From UBA7672 sp963738625 (GTDB lineage: Bacteria > Pseudomonadota > Alphaproteobacteria > Caulobacterales > Hyphomonadaceae), in assembly GCA_963738625.1 (NCBI GenBank), contig CAVTXH010000003.1, forward strand, positions 372,001-436,000: DNA of 64,000 nt, in the 5' to 3' direction. Positions 62,763 to 64,000 of the stretch are shown here, piece after piece (position 1 is the stretch's first letter; every line of letters starts with the position of its first letter). Under the pieces are notes generated by a model. The model was not told the origin of the DNA. It worked only from the letters and a program-made list of their open reading frames with translations, and ran no database searches. The position numbers were made by a program, and so were the translations under genes.

Positions 62763-63398
62763 ATGTATCCCCAGCGCGCCTTTCGCATGGACGACAGCGA
62801 GGAAGCGGCCGCCTTCATCGAGGCGCGCCATTTCGCGACGCTGGTCGTTGCGGGACCGGGCGGGCCGCAGGCGGCGCACATTCCGATGATCCTTAACCGC
62901 GATGCGACGGGCAGGCCCGTCTCGCTGGAGGGGCATGTCGCGAAGAACAATCCGGTAGCGGCGTTGGCGGCCTCTGGCGTGCAGGCGCTGGCGATCTTCC
63001 AGGGGGCGGACGCTTATGTGACGCCCTCGCTCTATCTGTCGAAGCGCGAGCACGGGAAAGTCGTGCCGACGTGGAACTATATCGCCGTTCACGCGGCGGG
63101 TGTCGCCACCGCGTTCGATGACGCGGCACAACTGCGCAGCCAGGTGAGCCGCATCACGGACATGATGGAAAGCCCGGCCGCCGCGCCGTGGGCGGTGAGC
63201 GATGCGCCCGAGGACTACATCACGAAAATGCTGAACGGCATCACCGGCCTGCGGCTTGTCATCGAGTCCCTGCAGGGCATCCGCAAGCTGAGCCAGAACC
63301 GCGCCGATGGCGACCGCATGGCGGTGCTCAACGGCTTTGAGCATTCCAACGATCCCGCCGCGAGAGAGCTCGCGTCTGACATGAAGAAGAAGGCGTAA
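62763..63398 (+). CDS. PaiB-type FMN-binding protein (putative negative regulator)
   Basis: 211 residues, eight bases behind gcvH (GTG one codon earlier is possible). The PaiB/FMN-binding split-barrel features are plain: MYPQRAFRMDDSEEAAAFI, FATLVVAGPGGPQAAHIPMIL, EGHVAKNNP, YVTPSLYLSKREHGKVVPTWNYIAVHAAG and ITGLRLVIESLQGIRKLSQNR. Although named for a Bacillus regulator, proteins of this family probably bind flavin or haem and act as enzymes or sensors; DNA binding is not evident. Its place inside a glycine-cleavage operon is unusual. Confidence 0.88.
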   Translation: MYPQRAFRMDDSEEAAAFIEARHFATLVVAGPGGPQAAHIPMILNRDATGRPVSLEGHVAKNNPVAALAASGVQALAIFQGADAYVTPSLYLSKREHGKVVPTWNYIAVHAAGVATAFDDAAQLRSQVSRITDMMESPAAAPWAVSDAPEDYITKMLNGITGLRLVIESLQGIRKLSQNRADGDRMAVLNGFEHSNDPAARELASDMKKKA

Positions 63399-63402
63399 GT
63401 CC

Positions 63403-64000
63403 ATGCGCTACCTCCCCCTCACCGCGGACGACCGGTCCGCGATGCTGAAGACCATCGGCGCAAAGTCGGCGGACGATTTCTATGGCGACGTGCCGGCGTC
63501 GGCGCGGCTGAAAGGCCCCGTGGCCGGCCTGCCGAACCATCAGGGCGAGCTGGCCGTCGAGCGGCACATGTCGAAGCTGGCGGCGAAAAACCGGACAGCG
63601 TCGGACGGGCGCTTCTTTGTCGGCTGCGGCGCCTACAAGCACCATATCCCGGCGAGCGTCGACCACATCATCCAGCGCTCGGAATTCCTGACGACCTACA
63701 CGCCTTACCAGCCGGAGATCGCACAGGGCACGCTGCAGACAATGTTCGAGTTCCAGACGCAGGTGGCGGCGCTGACCGGAATGGAGGTCGCCAACGCCTC
63801 CATGTATGACGGCTCGACCGCGTGCGCCGAGGCCGCCGTGATGGCCTGCCGCGTCACCAAGCGGAACACCGTGATAATGTCGGGCGGGCTGCATCCGCAC
63901 TACGCCGACACCACGCGCACGCTGTGCGAAGCGGCGGGGATCAAGGTCGTGCAGCTGCCGCCTGCCGTCGATGGCGAGCTTGAGCTGGCCAAGGCAGTAA
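63403..64000 (+). CDS. gcvPA: Glycine dehydrogenase (decarboxylating) subunit 1, 3' end outside window
   Basis: The first 199 residues are visible, starting at an ATG four bases after the PaiB-like stop. The sequence MRYLPLTADDRSAMLKTIGA, then FFVGCGAYKHHIPASVDHIIQRSEFLTTYTPYQPEIAQGTLQTMFEFQTQVAALTGMEVANASMYDGSTACAEAAVMACRVT is the typical N-terminus of the split P-protein (subunit 1). Together with GcvPB, presumably downstream, it decarboxylates glycine with pyridoxal phosphate; the cofactor lysine is in GcvPB. Confidence 0.96.
   Translation, partial: MRYLPLTADDRSAMLKTIGAKSADDFYGDVPASARLKGPVAGLPNHQGELAVERHMSKLAAKNRTASDGRFFVGCGAYKHHIPASVDHIIQRSEFLTTYTPYQPEIAQGTLQTMFEFQTQVAALTGMEVANASMYDGSTACAEAAVMACRVTKRNTVIMSGGLHPHYADTTRTLCEAAGIKVVQLPPAVDGELELAKAV

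Overview
The window is GC-rich, densely packed DNA that looks alphaproteobacterial. The evidence is a cyclic beta-1,2-glucan synthase, FixK/FNR-type half-sites of the TTGA-N6-TCAA class, tandem-domain universal stress proteins, an ndvB/TerB/DUF2188 cluster, and a gcvT-gcvH-gcvPA operon behind a tandem glycine riboswitch. Genus cannot be named from sequence alone; a Caulobacterales/Parvularculales/Rhizobiales-like bacterium would fit. No rRNA, complete tRNA or CRISPR array was seen.

Left part (1 to about 18 kb) is a stress and low-oxygen survival island. It holds two TPM-domain membrane proteins, a PAS hybrid histidine kinase convergent with an OmpR-type regulator, a host-attachment-type protein, Hsp20, an HPF-cold-shock fusion with DUF2267, GYD, a PolX-like helix-hairpin-helix protein, an alcohol dehydrogenase with an APH/P-loop kinase, two universal stress proteins, a DUF883-like membrane protein, an erythromycin-esterase-family protein, an alpha/beta hydrolase and a phosphoribosyltransferase. 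Almost every transcription unit is preceded by a FixK/FNR-like box 35 to 80 bp before the start codon. Several genes are broken (a universal stress protein, a Crp/Fnr regulator, a DegP-like lipoprotein), which suggests an island being eroded.

Middle (18 to 34 kb): an RND efflux pair; a sulfide-detoxification cassette (sulfide:quinone oxidoreductase, thioredoxin-2, DUF2892, and a two-cysteine ArsR repressor of the BigR/SqrR type) with a palindromic operator over its promoter; a GH1 glycosidase; and a tightly overlapping operon acsA - fused pyruvate-dehydrogenase E1 - E2 - acyl carrier protein, also with a FixK-like box. A membrane M50 protease with CBS domains follows.

34 to 43.4 kb: TerB-like protein, DUF2188 and the 2880-residue cyclic beta-1,2-glucan synthase. 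At 43.5 to 43.9 kb lies what looks like an integration scar: a tRNA 3'-end-like stretch, repeated TTGGTAC motifs and the first residues of a P4-type integrase. This may be the right border of the island.

Right part (44 to 64 kb) has no FixK-like boxes that I found and looks like ordinary chromosome: uracil-DNA glycosylase, DUF3604, HupE/UreJ, GH29 fucosidase, a catabolic block (MDR oxidoreductase, crotonase, two acyl-CoA-dehydrogenase-family proteins, SnoaL-like protein, epoxide-hydrolase-like protein, SDR), SIMPL, panD, and the riboswitch-controlled glycine-cleavage operon, which runs off the right edge.
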